A stretch of DNA of 64,000 nt, taken from contig MU404060.1 of the NCBI GenBank assembly GCA_022695795.1, forward strand, positions 304,749 to 368,748. Direction: 5' to 3'. Both the position numbers and the translations under genes were made by a program. The number at the start of each line of letters is the position of its first letter. The stretch's first letter is position 1. The stretch comes from Biscogniauxia marginata (taxonomy: Eukaryota; Ascomycota; Sordariomycetes; Xylariales; Xylariaceae). This document shows positions 34,020 to 46,300 of the stretch, piece by piece. Below the pieces are notes generated by a model. The model saw nothing but the letters and a program-made list of their open reading frames with translations. It was not told the DNA's origin and made no database searches.

Positions 34020-36124
34020 TCATGCGCCGCCGACAGGCTGGCCAGGATCGTGTTTCCTAGATGTTTCTGCTGCTTTCATACTGCGAGCTTTTGTCTGCTC
34101 CAGTAGATTCGCGGCTCGCGTGACTTCAGGAGATGTCGAAGGTTGCCTCGGGATGCTCTTATGTTTGGCGTTGCCGTTGAAAGGCTGGGTTCCAGAGGTG
34201 ATCGCAAAGGGGCTTGGCTGGTGCCGCCTCGGCCCAGACGGTGTGACTGATAGAGCGGTTGCTGCGGCCTCTGAATGTTGTCGGTAGAGAAGGTGGGCAT
34301 TTGACGGGTGATGTGGGTTGGCCCACGGGGTTTGTTCAATAAATTGCTCGCCCGCAGGCCCAAGGCTTTCCCCGAACGGTAGACCCCCGTAATCCGCATA
34401 GCTTGGCTTGGGTAGTTGATAGCGTGGTGCCTGGTGTCGGTTTCTCTGATCAGATGATATTATGACATTAGTATCCCATCAAGAACCCGAAAGATCACAA
34501 GTGACGCCTCACGTTAATTGCATCGAAATCGTCTTCCTGTTCTTGCACCGATGCTCCTTTCATGTTCGGAGCAGCAGGCATACCTTCATACTTGGCCACC
34601 CCCGATAAGATGGACACCTCCTTATTGTAAGCCAGCGCGTTTCGAACACGCTGGCTCTGGCTTTGGGGAAACCGAATACCAAATTCAGGAACATTATTGG
34701 CATGCCTGCGCCGTTCGTGCTGAATATCATACCACTGCTGGCCAAGCTCGGCCAGAATCCTCTCTCGAGACTCTCTGACGGACTGGAAAAACTGTGAGTG
34801 AATCTGTGCACGCTTAGCAACACCCCATCTCTCTAGAGCCTCCAGCTTGAGTCCGAGTTCCCGCTCCGCTATACGTATTCTCTCGTCTCTTCGGGCGTCT
34901 ATGCATTGCATCATTGCAAGGTACTCGGGGTGTGTTGGAACATCGGCCCGTAACATTGCTTCTTCTTGGTTTAACTGTGCTAGCCGTTCTTCGTAGAGCC
35001 TATATCATCGTCAGTATATGAAACATATTAAGAGACGGAGGAGGCTATTCAAACCTATCCCTGAAGGTAGCAAATCGTTTTTCGATCCCTGCCAGTTGCT
35101 CGTAGGCCGCCTTTTTCCTCTCGACTAACAAATACATATTAGTTCTAGGGTCAATGTGCGACATAGAGATGACTGCCATACGCTCTTCTTCGTTTTTATG
35201 CGCCGCTTCTGCTTCTTCATCCACGTCAACTTCCATGTGTTCGTCGTCGCCAGTGTGCGCGCCATCTTCGTCGGGAGCTACACCATCTATCCCTTCTTCC
35301 GTGGGCCCTCCCCCTTCGACAGGCTCTTCTGGACCCTTGAGCCTTTTCGAGCTGCTCCGCGTTTGTTTTCTGGGGCTAACGTCCTTATCCGAATGAACTT
35401 CTGGGGCTGTTTCGTCTACTTCGTCGTCACCGGCGGTCGCATTGATGCCTTCGTCGGCGGAATGTTCACCACTATTAGTATTTGACGAAGGATTCTCCTC
35501 GTCTGCCATAACGGTATCTCCGCCTGTAGTTTGTCGGCTGGCAGCGGTGAGAGAGTCGGCGCGTTTTTGTAGTGTCTGCTCCGACTTGGACATTTCTACT
35601 GGTACTGGGGACCGTTTTCGCTTTCTGTTTTCTGCTTCTTTATTCGCCGCCTCGGCTAGAATGTCTAGTGTTGGGGACTGGATCGTCTCGGAAGCTTCTC
35701 TCGCTTGCGCTGGAGGACTGGAGGCCATCGAAGCATCTTCGTCAGAGAGGGGGCCATCCTCGTCATCATCACCCTCGCCAACCGCGTTCTTATGCTGTCG
35801 CAGCTTGCTCGGGGTGCGCTCGTAAATTCGCCCTTCAGCTGACTGGCTCAGCACGACGTCTTTACGTCGGGTAGCATTCTGGGGCGTGTCGAAGAGGCGT
35901 TCGGTCTCTGCCTCGGTATCGTTCGCTTCTGACAGTTCGCCAGGCGAACTCCCCTCATTGTCGCGATGGTTATTTGTGAGGTTGGTTAAGTCATGTAAGT
36001 CGTCTGTATCGGCATCTTTATCCTCCACGTCGCTCAGAGGGCTCGAGCCGCCGTCGTCGGAAAGAGGTTCAATTGGCGGGGGAGCGATCGTGAGCGGCGG
36101 AGGCGCTGTGTCTCCCGTTGCCAT
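34020..36124 (-). CDS. Sds3/Dep1-like subunit of the Rpd3 histone deacetylase complex, 660 aa
   Basis: Three exons: 36124-35055, 34999-34513, 34445-34020; phases agree. The last exon stays open to a TGA at 34020-34022 in the frame ending GQPVGGA. Residues 1-320 are acidic, Ser-rich and disordered, with a basic KRKR patch near 170 that may be a nuclear signal. From about 325 to 450 lies the Sds3-like region: HIDPRTNMYLLVERKKAAYE, then LAGIEKRFATFRDRLYEERL, then HPEYLAMMQCIDARRDERI, a long helical coil. In yeast, Sds3 and Dep1 are both needed for Rpd3L integrity and gene repression; from sequence I cannot say which of the two this is. It is divergent from Nop12. Confidence 0.82.
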
Positions 36125-36863
36125 TCTTGTTTCTTTTTATGGCGTCTTGTATTTATCTACGGCAATGGGTATTGGAAATCGGGAGAGGATGTGCATCCAG
36201 CTCGAGGGAATGTTGCGTACAACAATTTGTGTGGATTTTATCGGACGACAACTTTGAAGCTTCAACAGGACGATGTCAACAACACGGTGCGGATCAAGGG
36301 TAGGTAAAGATATAATCTTGGGGGAAAAGCTGGGATTGAGGCGATCGTATAATTCAGGCTGTAAAACGAGCGTCTGGAGGGTCGAGGGGTGGGTGTCGTC
36401 GAGGGGAGGAGGAAGCAGTGGTCGAAGGTGCAAGAGGAAACTTCGCTTTGCGCTGATGAGAAACTGACCAAAATCTGGGTGCTGCAGCGACTGTCCCCAA
36501 TGACCCCAAGCCGCTCCGTTACGTTACGGCATTTGGCGGCCAAGACGATAAAACCGCCTTATCGATACCGATTTTTCGGTCACTTTTTTAATCCGAATAC
36601 CTTAGGTTTGGACGCGCTTTTAGTTCGACCCACTAGTACTAATCTGGTAACAAGTACTACATAGCGCGTACATGCATAATCACAGATAAGATAATGGATT
36701 AGGCTTGACCCACATCTGCTCGTCCCTGCAGCCATTGAATTTTTTTATTTCTTTTTTTCTCGGACTATCACTCAGCTTAAGCTTATTTAAGAGATTAGGT
36801 ACATCTCCTTGCGCATCGAATAGTTGCTGCCGTTCACTGCATATTCTTCATAAGTGCTTCACC
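36125..36863. promoter_or_regulatory. Bidirectional promoter region between the Sds3/Dep1-like gene and Nop12
   Basis: 740 bp between two divergent start codons. It contains both 5' UTRs and CT-rich tracts (36740-36760). The short frames here are not supported. Specific sites cannot be assigned. Confidence 0.5.
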
Positions 36864-38663
36864 ATGGCCAAATCGTAAGCGAAAATCGTATTCAACCCGC
36901 TAGGTATAATTATCAGCTTACCGACAAAATAGCAAATCCGGGCTCGCAGCTTCAGTGAAAGCCATCGACCCCACTTTAGACGCTTTGTTCGCAGGCAGTG
37001 TGAGTTCTTCATAGGCGTTGCATGAAGTCCATAAGCTCATTATATCCTCAAGGCTGGTCCCGTGAAAGCCACCCCTGCGACTCGATACGCAGAACTTCTT
37101 CCAGCGAAGGAGAGGAAGCTTCTAGATCAGCCCCGAACCTCTCACCTTGATTCGACCGATGACGAGGCGGATAATAATGCGGATCTGAGTGACGAGGAAG
37201 ACGGCGATGCTGACGAGCCAATGAGCGGATTGGAGGATGGAGATGACCAAAACGATGATGAACAACCGCCATTGGAAAATCTATCTCATGGAGAAGAGCC
37301 TGGAGTAGCTCCAAAGAAGGATCGCAAGCGCAAGCGTAGAGATGATCATGACGACTTGGAGGATAACTACATGCGCAAGCTGGCTGAAGACGAAGAAAAG
37401 GAAATCCAGCAAGAGAAGCGTCATAAGGGGAAGAGCGGAGAAGTAACAAATGGTATAATCTCCAAGGAAGCAGCTGGACAGACAGACGAGGAGGAAAACG
37501 GGGCTCCTATAGTTCACGAATCACTCGCTCAGACGAAAGAGGACCACCCCGATATCGAGCTGGACAAAGCAAACCGCACCTTATTCATCGGGAACATTTC
37601 GGCTGAAGCTATCACCTCCTCTAAAGAAAAGAAGGTTCTAACATCACATCTCGAATCGCCACTCTCCGCCCTCGAGTCCTCTACAGGTCCCCACAAAATC
37701 GAGTCAATTCGGTTTCGTTCCACAGCTTTCTCTACAGGAGCGATGCCAAAGAGAGCTGCATTCATCACCAAGTCGCTTATGACGGCAACAACAAAGTCTA
37801 CTAATGCTTACGCTGTCTACTCAACTCCTCAGGCAGCGCGGACTGCACTAAAGGCCCTGAACGGTTCGATCATCTTGGACCGACATATACGTGTGGACAG
37901 TGTAGCACACCCGTCTGCGGTTGACCACCGGAGATGTGTCTTTGTTGGTAACCTAGGCTTCGTGGACGATGAAACAGTTATCAACACGAATGCCGAGGGT
38001 GAGACTACAACTAAGAAGCGCACTAAGGTCCCAGCCGACACCGAAGAAGGGCTGTGGCGAACATTCGAGCAACATGCTGGCAAAGTCGAGAGTGTCCGCG
38101 TGCCTCGGGACGAGAAGACGCGGGTAGGAAAGGGTTTTGCATATGTCCAGTTCTACGACGGCAATGACGTCGAGGCAGCGCTCCTCTTAAACGGAAAGAA
38201 ATTTCCGCCTTTGCTACCACGTATATTGCGCGTGTCCCGGGCGAAAGATCCGCGGAAGACAGCGTTGGCAATGGAGCGTACAACGAAAACAAAGCTCCAG
38301 AACATCAAGGTCGGAGACATAAAGTCCAAGAGCACAAAGTATAAGCCAAAAATCACAGCAGAGCAGCACTCACGAGCCGGGAGGGCTGGGAAACTTTTCG
38401 GTCGTTCGGGGGCGGCAAGACAACAGCACGAGTTCAAAGGTGCTCACAGGAAGAGAGAGGATAAGAAAGAAGACGCAGGAAATAGGAGCGTAATGAGGAC
38501 GCCAGAGCAGGTTGTGTTCGAAGGCCGTAGAGCAAGTCAGAAGGATGGCAAGCCTAAGGACCTGAAGTTTGGTAAGGGGAAGGGAAAGAAAGGGGCAATA
38601 GGGGTAAAGGGCCGAGGAGCTCAGAGGGCTGCGGAATGGAGGAAGAAGAGTAAAATTTCGTGA
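36864..38663 (+). CDS. NOP12: Nucleolar protein 12 (Nop12), two RRMs, 562 aa
   Basis: Three exons: 36864-36874 (11 nt), 36933-36999, 37053-38663; phases agree. The start sits in ACCATGG. Residues 1-35 (DPTLDALFAGSAGPVK) match the Nop12 N-terminus. An acidic stretch (50-110) and a KRKRR patch (about 118) precede RRM1, about 200-315 (RNP2 TLFIGNIS, with a long insert between strands), and RRM2, about 320-425 (RNP2 CVFVGNLGF, RNP1 KGFAYVQF). The C-terminus is Lys/Arg/Gly-rich and ends AAEWRKKSKIS. Nop12 acts in the nucleolus in 60S assembly and 5.8S/25S rRNA processing. The tiny first exon is easy to miss. Confidence 0.92.
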
Positions 38664-39591
38664 TACAGACAGGAGGTAGCCAGCTAATTCAGCTACTAAT
38701 CAGTCACAGATACCTACTTGGCATGGTTACCGCGTAGGTACTTATAAGGCCAACTTAGCTAATGAGGGTATCCCTATAATTCCAACAAGATACCTACCTA
38801 GGTATCTAGAGAAGCCGAAAACTCCCTAGGTAAGCAATAGTTTATTTGACTAAGTAGGTATCTATCTACACTATAAGTACCGGCATAATAGGTAAGGTAC
38901 CTAAGGTATATATGTACCTATACCTGCTTAAGGTGTTGCATGGTATCTCAGTTACCCCGTATGAGTGAAACTGGAACCGTTGATGTTTTGAACATTTGAT
39001 ACATCTACCTAGTAATATCTAGGTATGGTTCTGTAGGTATGTTAGGTAGCTAGTGTACATGTACATAGCAGTGCATGGTTGCTGAAAGATTTCGACATTT
39101 AAGAGGACCCAAAAGAGGCAATAACCCCTGTCGTGCCAGCTTAGCAGATGGGCGGTGTGTGAATTGGTTTTGCATTAGCCGCGAGGTGAAAGGCCAATGA
39201 TTTGTTTACAACGAGGTACCGCGCAACCACAGACCTCCGCTAATTGGTGCGTCAGAAACCTAGGGGGGAAACCTAAGGACCAACACGGCTACCCCTCCAA
39301 TTCGGCCCCGGTCGCGTCACCTGGCTGCTTATTGGAAGAGCTCCCCAGGTCCCCTGTACCTCCTTGCTGGCTGAAGCTCCCGCCCCCTCATTCGACAAAG
39401 GCCGTGCAATTGAATATTCACTAACTTCGTACTTCGTACTCCACACACAAAACCGTCACCCACACCTCCTTTTACCTACACCTCTTTCAACCCTCCCAAG
39501 GCGCTGTGCGCATAGGTAACATCTTGCTATCTCAACCTTCAGATCAGTATTCTCTTCCTTTCCGGCAGACCGCACCACACCACCATTCATC
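38664..39591. other. Intergenic spacer with TACCTA cluster; tubulin promoter
   Basis: The first 400 bp is dense in TACCTA/TAGGTA words (Nop12 3' side). The last 170 bp (39420-39591) is pyrimidine-rich (ACACCTCCTTTTACC and similar), as expected for the promoter and 5' UTR of a highly expressed fungal gene. Confidence 0.5.
38700..39060. repeat. Cluster of TACCTA/TAGGTA motifs
   Basis: At least ten copies of TACCTA or TAGGTA in both orientations (for example GATACCTACCTAGGTATC near 38789). Non-coding. Confidence 0.65.
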
Positions 39592-41380
39592 ATGAAGGGC
39601 GAGGTAAGTCAATTGACGCCAGCTTCCTACCCAACCCCCAAGCTATCGTACGCCGTGATGCCTCTCCGCTGCAGTCCAACAAATTACCCAACCTGGGCAG
39701 TATTTTTTGTTTCCTCTCTTGGATATGCTGGACACACGCGTCGCCACATAGCTACGAAGATAGCCTCGGTCCATTTCAAACCCTCTTTCGAGCCTCAATT
39801 GACCTTTTTTGCGTTGTCTAGATCCTCCACCTTCATCTGGGCCAGGCTGGTATCCAGCTTGGTAACAGCGCTTGGGAGCTGTAAGTTTTACACCGCCTTG
39901 TCCTCAGCAACCCGTGTATCCGCAGATACATAACTTACCATCATCGCCAGGTATCTCCTCGAGCATGGCCTCGGAGTCGATGGTCGCCCGGACCCCAACG
40001 CGAAGGATGTTCTCGACGGCGGTTCCTACGAGACTTTCTTCACCGAGACAAGCAATGGCAAATATGTCCCCCGTTCCATCTTCATGGACTTGGACCCTTC
40101 GCCCGTAGACGAGATCCGCACTGGTGGCTACCGCCAGCTCTTCCATCCCGAACTTCTGATCAGCGGAAAGGAGGATGCCGCCAACAACTATGCCCGTGGC
40201 CACTACACTATTGGCAAGGAGATGGTCGACAGCTGTCTCGATCGAATCCGCCGTGTTGCAGGTATGCATAATAGCTTCTAGGATCCAGACGGTCTCATCC
40301 AGTGTTTCTAATTGGCTGACACGTTGTGTTAGACAACTGCAACTCGCTCCAGGGTTTCCTAATCTTCCATTCATTTGGTGGCGGTACTGGTTCCGGTTTT
40401 GGTGCTCTCCTCCTTGAGCGTCTCTCCACCGAGTACGGCAAGAAGTGCAAGCTCGAGTTTGCTGTCTACCCGGCTCCCCGTGTATCTACTGCCGTCGTCG
40501 AGCCCTACAACGCAGTTCTGTCTACCCACAGCACCATCGAGAACTCTGACTGCACTTTCCTAGTCGACAACGAGGCTGTTTATGATATTTGCAAGCGCAA
40601 CTTGGACATTCCCCGTCCCGACTACGCACACTTGAACCGTCTGATTGCCCAGGTCGTCAGCTCCATTACCTCGTCTCTGCGATTTGACGGCGCATTGAAC
40701 GTGGACTTGAACGAATTCCAAACCAACTTGGTCCCTTACCCGCGTATTCACTACCCTCTTATCAGCTACGCCCCCGTGGTCTCGGCTGCCAAGAGTGCCC
40801 ACGAGAGCTTCAAGGTCCACGACCTTACCTTCCAATGTAAGCCACTCCCCTAGCCATTCTATCGGGTTACAACAGGCTAAACAGATTGCTTCCCTTAGGT
40901 TTCGAGCCCAACAACCAGATGGTGGTTTGCGATCCCCGAAACGGAAAGTACATGGCCGTCGCTCTTCTGTACCGTGGCGACGTCGTTCCTCGCGACTGCA
41001 ATTCCGCCATCGCTGCGCTCAAGGCCAAGGCATCTTTCAACTTGGTCGAGTGGTGCCCAACAGGCTTCAAGCTGGGTATCAACTACCAGAAGCCGATGGC
41101 TGTCCCGACCACATCTCCGTCTGATGGTGGTCTTGCTTCGGTCGACCGCTCCGTTTCTATGTTGTCCAACACGACAGCCATCGCCGAGGCTTGGTCTCGT
41201 CTGGACTACAAGTTCGATCTTATGTACAGCAAGCGGGCCTTTGTGCATTGGTACGTTGGTGAGGGTATGGAGGAAGGCGAATTCTCTGAGGCCCGTGAGG
41301 ATCTTGCCGCCCTCGAGAAGGACTACGAGGAGGTTGCGGCCGACAGCTTCGAGGCTGAAGAGCCTGAGGCTGAGTACTAA
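39592..41380 (+). CDS. Alpha-tubulin, 455 aa
   Basis: Five exons: 39592-39603, 39822-39880, 39951-40261, 40333-40836, 40899-41380; phases agree. The start is MKGE instead of the MREVI found in most alpha-tubulins, a form I recall from filamentous ascomycetes, with an intron directly after it. Family marks: [20 protein letters not shown], the GTP-binding tubulin loop [10 protein letters not shown] at residues 142-151, and the acidic tail EEPEAEY ending in Tyr. It pairs with beta-tubulin to form microtubules. Intron 1 (218 nt) is unusually long and pyrimidine-rich. Codon use is biased toward C-ending codons, fitting high expression. Confidence 0.97.
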
Positions 41381-42707
41381 GCTTCGTTCGGTCATGGTAT
41401 AATACCCCTGGGATTCGTTCTCCGTCCGTCGACTTGTTTCGTCCGCCTTTTCGGAACAACTGTACAAAGCCTCCATGTTCCGCCAAATGTAGCGGTTTCT
41501 TGGGGTTCCGGCTTGGCAAAAGATGCCTGCTATTTATGTCAGTAGTCGTGAATAGAGAGATGGGGAAAGGGGCGGAAAAGATTGTGGATAATCCGTTATT
41601 TTTCTCTTCCCTTTCTTGCAACTTAATGTTCTTAGTCAGGATTCTTTTTTTTACGAGACCCAGTCCTTGTGCCACGTCGTCACGAGGAGGGGAGTCGTGT
41701 TTGGAGACCATGTGTGGATGGTTTTCGAGTAAATACAACAAGGTCATGATTGCGGAAAAATGATGAAAAGAAAGGCACAGAACAAATCCGAGAGATGGTG
41801 ATGTGGTGGTGAAGAAGAGAAGAAATAGAGATCTTAACCCCCCCCTTTTTTTTTCCTCCTCGGCCCCATTGTAATTGATGCTGTGCTATGCAAGGGAAAA
41901 AAATATTGAAGCTTGCCGCTTTTTACTAACCTGACTGTCGTGCAAACTACCCATGTTGCGTAGAATTATGTTGATTAATGGATTGATTATATGGAATGAG
42001 CGATAAGAGACATTTAAGGGGCTCTGTCTTGGTAAGGACAGGATTTGTGTAAACGACAACGAGATGACTCTCTTCTCTGATTTTTTCGGCCCCTATTCTG
42101 TTGCTTCGTATCGAAGAGTGTATATAGAATGCGTGCAGAACATTGTTTATATTATTTACTAGTCCCTCTCGGGTGATATATATTCTGATGTATTTCGTCT
42201 AGGTCGAAAGTGAAGTGCATAATATGAGGTCTAGTTATTACCGTGTTATCGAGATTAGTTAATTGGTTTATTATGTACGCGTATATATGTGTGTACCTAG
42301 GTATGTATATATTTACGTCAAGTCATCGCGTTTCGGGTAGTGGCGATGGTAGTTGTAAAACGTCTTCCAAAGTTCCAGCGCTGCCCACGTTTATACCAGA
42401 AAGTGTATTTATAGGAAGAAGGGAGAGGGAGGAAATGGGGTGTTTCCTTGCATCCTTTTCCTTATTTTTATCTCGTTGCCTCAAACATATCCTTAGAAAG
42501 GGAAGAAAGACCCCGTCCCCCAGTCCAATATCGAGAGAGAGACAGACAGCCTATCCAGATCACGAATGTCATCATATTCATCTAAGCGCCCCCAAAAATC
42601 TCCATATCTCAAAACTAATCGCTATCATCATCATCTCTCTCTCGGATAGATTTGTCAAAACAGGAAGAAAAAAAAAGGGGGGGTCTAGTCGACAAATGAA
42701 GTAAAAG
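41381..42707. other. Convergent spacer
   Basis: The tubulin 3' UTR and the 3' UTR of the F-box-like gene. It has A/C runs near 41850 and 42670 and an AT-rich centre. The 153-codon frame at 42243-42704 is not convincing. Confidence 0.5.
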
Positions 42708-44534
42708 TTAATCATGAACCATGGGCGAATTGGGCGGCGCGGCCGTAGGCATCGCAGCTCCCCTGCCCTCGATATCCTCGTCCCGGGCGTGCATCTCGCT
42801 GACGAGCTGCATGCCATCGTACGCCTCGTCCGCGAACGCCTGCAGCTTCTCGAGCGTCGACTCGTTGCAGTTGGGGAAGTAGCCGTCGATCGACTTCTGC
42901 CAGGCCGAGGTCGGGTTGCGCGCCGTCGCCAGGTAGCTCGCCGCGTCCCACCACCGGTCTTTGCCGGCCTCGGGCGGTGGCCGCTCCCGGTCCGCGAGTA
43001 CCGGGGGCAGGTCTTGCGGGAGGAACTGGTTGTCCTCGGGCGGCAGGTACACCACGGGTGAGCCGTCGGGCGCGTCGGGTTGTTTCATACCCATTACGGC
43101 TTCGACGAAGCGCTGTGAAAGACTGCGGGAGAGACCGCACGGGTCGGCGAGGTCGTAGGTGGGTCCTTCGTACGGGGGATCGCCGCGAGCGCCGTCGAGG
43201 TACTGGTCATAGCCCAGATTCGTGGCGCGGCACACGCGGAGGTCTAGTTTCATCTCTCGTAGCCTCGGCGCTACCCACACAGCACCGGTATTCGGGGGTG
43301 ACATATTCGGAAGACCGATCCAGTACGAGAGATCGCTTTCCGGGTCCCATTGGCCCGACACCACGAAGGACTTCAGATAGACACGGTCCAGGTAGAGCTC
43401 CTTTAGGGAATGCCTAACGATCCTGAATACGTCTATCAGGTCTGTCGGGTGGATTTCGAGCGAGCGTAGCTCCAGGTAGGTAATGTTCAGCGAGGCGAAA
43501 ATCGACACCCGAAAGCTACAGAGGGGCACAGCCCGGTTTTGCCAGCCATCGAACTTGACTTGTCCTTGCGACGCAGTCCTCACTTCGGTCTTGTCATTAA
43601 TGTCGAGGCCAACCAAGCAGAGGGTCTCGAGCTGTTTAGCCTTCAACAACATCTTCCACACGTAAAACGCAAGTTCATACCTGCTGTACGGACAATCGTC
43701 GTGGCGGCGTATCGATACAAGCAAGTGCTTTAGGCCTCCAAGCACGTAGCTGAAATTGGCAACGTCCAGCGGGTTGCGCCAGAGCTTATAAAGGGTGAGA
43801 TCGGTTATGTTTTCGATAACCAGGGTCTTCACTGGAGCCGACTCTTCGGGTCGCTGCGCAAGAGCCTTGAGGGTGTTCCCCAGGATCATAGTCGAGGTGC
43901 GGCAGTGTTGTGACAGCAGCTGGAACGGCAGGTTCAGGCGCACTGCGGTGACGTTCGGGGTGTGCTCAAGCATAGCTGTTAGCCGGCTATAGTAGTCGAT
44001 CTCGGTGAACGAGTACTCGTTCAGACAGTAGCTCTCGAAAAGCATGTGTACGAACTGGCGCATCTGCGGGATTCTGGCGAAGGCTTGTCTGAGGTAGTTG
44101 ACCTCGCCTGTTCGGGGCGCGTGTCAGCGTTTGAGCGCGGTGCCTGTGTCTCGCGGAGGGTAGAGCGCACCAATATCTCTCATGACCATCATGTCTAGGT
44201 ATAAGGCCTGGCACAAATGGCCCACTCGTCGTAGGGCATCTTCATCTGGTGGTCGTGCGGTCCGCTCGTGCTTGGCGAGGCGAGTATATTCGAGCTGGAG
44301 GGTTCGCAGGGTGACAGGTTTGAGGGCCTTGTCGAACAGCCTGCAAGTGGTGCGCAAGGCCAGGGCGTGGTTTTTGTCGGCGTAGGGGTCGGCGACCAGC
44401 TGCTCGAGGATGGTGAGCAGCAGCTCGTTCGGTAGGTAAGGCTTCGCGACATCCATCACCACCACGTCTTTTGTCGCATCTGGAAGCCCGATGTGGGCCA
44501 ATTGGTGATCAGAGGGTTTGGCCTGCGCCGGCAT
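42708..44534 (-). CDS. F-box-like protein, 587 aa
   Basis: Two exons: 44534-44171 and 44107-42708, with a 63-nt intron (GTGCGC...AACAG); the frame continues as RDIG/EVNYLRQAF. Residues about 31-80 (KPYLPNELLLTILEQLV, then HALALRTTCRLFDKALKPVT) look like a fungal F-box. The remainder has regularly spaced Leu (VTAVRLNLPFQLL, LKTLVIEN-like, LETLCLVGLDI, ITYLELRSLEI, LKELYLDRV), consistent with degenerate leucine-rich repeats. F-box proteins bind Skp1 and present substrates to SCF ubiquitin ligases; large F-box families are typical of these fungi. The target is unknown. The C-terminal 100 residues are acidic. Coding GC is high. Confidence 0.8.
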
Positions 44535-45230
44535 CACCCTTGTGGACTGTGGGCTGTAGGCTGTGGGCTGTGGACTGGACTGTGGAATGTTTTTCGGCGT
44601 TGTCGTTGCGTGCCCAAGGTGCGTAGGTATGGAGTATGTAGTTACACCAGACTGGTCCGAGCTCGGTTATTTATTATGTGCATGTACAATGTACCTGTTA
44701 CTATTACTCGTTGCGGGCAGATACAGGTCCAACTGGCCTATCACGTCTTATTACCTAATCTCTACCTACCTAGGTACCTATATATACCAGACCTTAGTAG
44801 GTACCTATCAGTATTAGGTATCTCAATTGTTACCTACCTACACCAGCATATTCTATAGTTTTTCTCTATAGTCTTTCTTTGGTAAGCATGTAGTGTACCT
44901 GATTATGTTTAGGTCAGAGGATTCTGCGGCTATCACGGAGGTGAACTGTAAGTATCAGCAGCTATCTCCCCTGAAAATCCACTGCTGTAACCTATTATCC
45001 TACCAGAACAAAACTAGCCATGTCAATTTGTCAATTTGTGTTCCTGTTCAGCTGTTCTAAACGTTGGAGCTTGGTATTACCGCGTTAGAGTCGAGGGCCA
45101 TGGGTGAAACGGGCAGGTCTCAGACTAAGACACTCATTTGGAAGACATTGCTGGGATATCTCAGTCTATATCGCATTCCTCTTGTCCTTATACGCTTTCA
45201 GCTGAATCTATTCGTTCAATCAGCGTAATC
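44535..45230. other. Divergent spacer
   Basis: Promoter of the F-box-like gene, then a TACCTA/TAGGTA cluster at 44755-44850 and the promoter of the glycosyltransferase-like gene. No gene seen. Confidence 0.5.
44755..44850. repeat. Cluster of TACCTA/TAGGTA motifs
   Basis: Dense copies, for example CTACCTACCTAGGTACCTAT near 44762-44781. Non-coding. Confidence 0.6.
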
Positions 45231-46300
45231 ATGACAATGCTAGCATATGCGTCTAAGAAACAGGGTTTCATAGCTGTTCTAGCTTTAGCCCTCGTATGGT
45301 TGTCCGCGTTGATATTGTCCAAGGGGTCCAATTTCGTCTGTATCCCATCGCAGAACAGCCTGGCTGGCCGTTCTTTTCGCTAACTTGATCCTAGTTTCAT
45401 CAAAACTCCCCCAATGCTAAGATCGGTGATGAGCTAATAGACGTCCCAAATGAGACCCTGGACAATGTTGGCCTTCTGGCGTCGAATCCTCTGCGTCCTC
45501 TGATCTTATACGCGTACAAAGAATCTGAAAACGCGCGTGAGAACATCAAGTTCTTCCTCAGCCAAGGGCTTCATGGTGCTGCCGACTTCATCTTTATCCT
45601 CAATGGGGAGACCGATATCGCGGAGTTGATCCCCGAAGCAGAAAACATACGAATTATCCGGCGGCCAAACACGTGCTTCGATCTCGGGGCGTTTGGAGAG
45701 GTTCTTAGAGGAGATAATCTGTGGAAGAACTACAAGCGCTTCATCACGATGAACGCGAGCCTCCGGGGGCCCTTCCTACCCTACTGGAGCAACAGGTGTT
45801 GGAGCGATGCGTATCTTGAGCGGCTGACAGAAGACGTCAAGCTAGTCGGCATGGCCGTGAACTGCGCACCGCAAGCACATGTCCAGTCTATGATTTGGGC
45901 TACCGACGACGTGGGAATGGATATCTTGCTAGATCCGCCGGCCAGTGCCTCGACACCCGACGCCTGGGGCACGGTGAACGATACGGTTGCTTTTGGTGGG
46001 TGTTATACTGAGTTCAACAAGGCCATCCACGCCGAGATCGGGGCTACCGCCGCTATCAGGAATGCAGGCTACGCCATATCTGCCATGATGTCCGCTTTTC
46101 AGGGTATGGAATATATTGAGCAGTGCGACAAGCACCCCGTCGACCTACTATTCAACGGGAACTACTTCGGTACGAATATCCACCCGTACGAAACCATGTT
46201 CATCAAGGCAAACCGCAATATCGACCCCGTCACCTTAGATCTTTTGACGAGCTTGCATCTATCGAAAGGTGAAGGGAGAAGTTGGGAATTGTGCAGATAA
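45231..46300 (+). CDS. Putative type II membrane glycosyltransferase-like protein, about 336 aa
   Basis: Two exons: 45231-45335 and 45395-46300. The in-phase donor is GTCTGT at 45336; GTATCC at 45340 would break the frame, so this boundary is tentative. The acceptor follows a GCTAAC branch point. A single N-terminal membrane anchor (residues about 12-30, GFIAVLALALVWLSALIL) suggests a Golgi or ER lumenal enzyme. The body contains LILYAYKESENARENIKFF, FIFILNGETD, RRPNTCFDLGAFGEVL, RFITMNASLRGPFLP and VQSMIWATDDVGM. This pattern resembles the rhamnan-synthesis-F-like glycosyltransferases and a common but poorly studied fungal family. Donor and acceptor sugars are unknown. Confidence 0.72.

Noticed and set aside
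42243..42704. 153-codon plus-strand frame after the tubulin gene
   Set aside because: Starts at a non-ATG codon, low-complexity composition, lies in a 3' UTR region.
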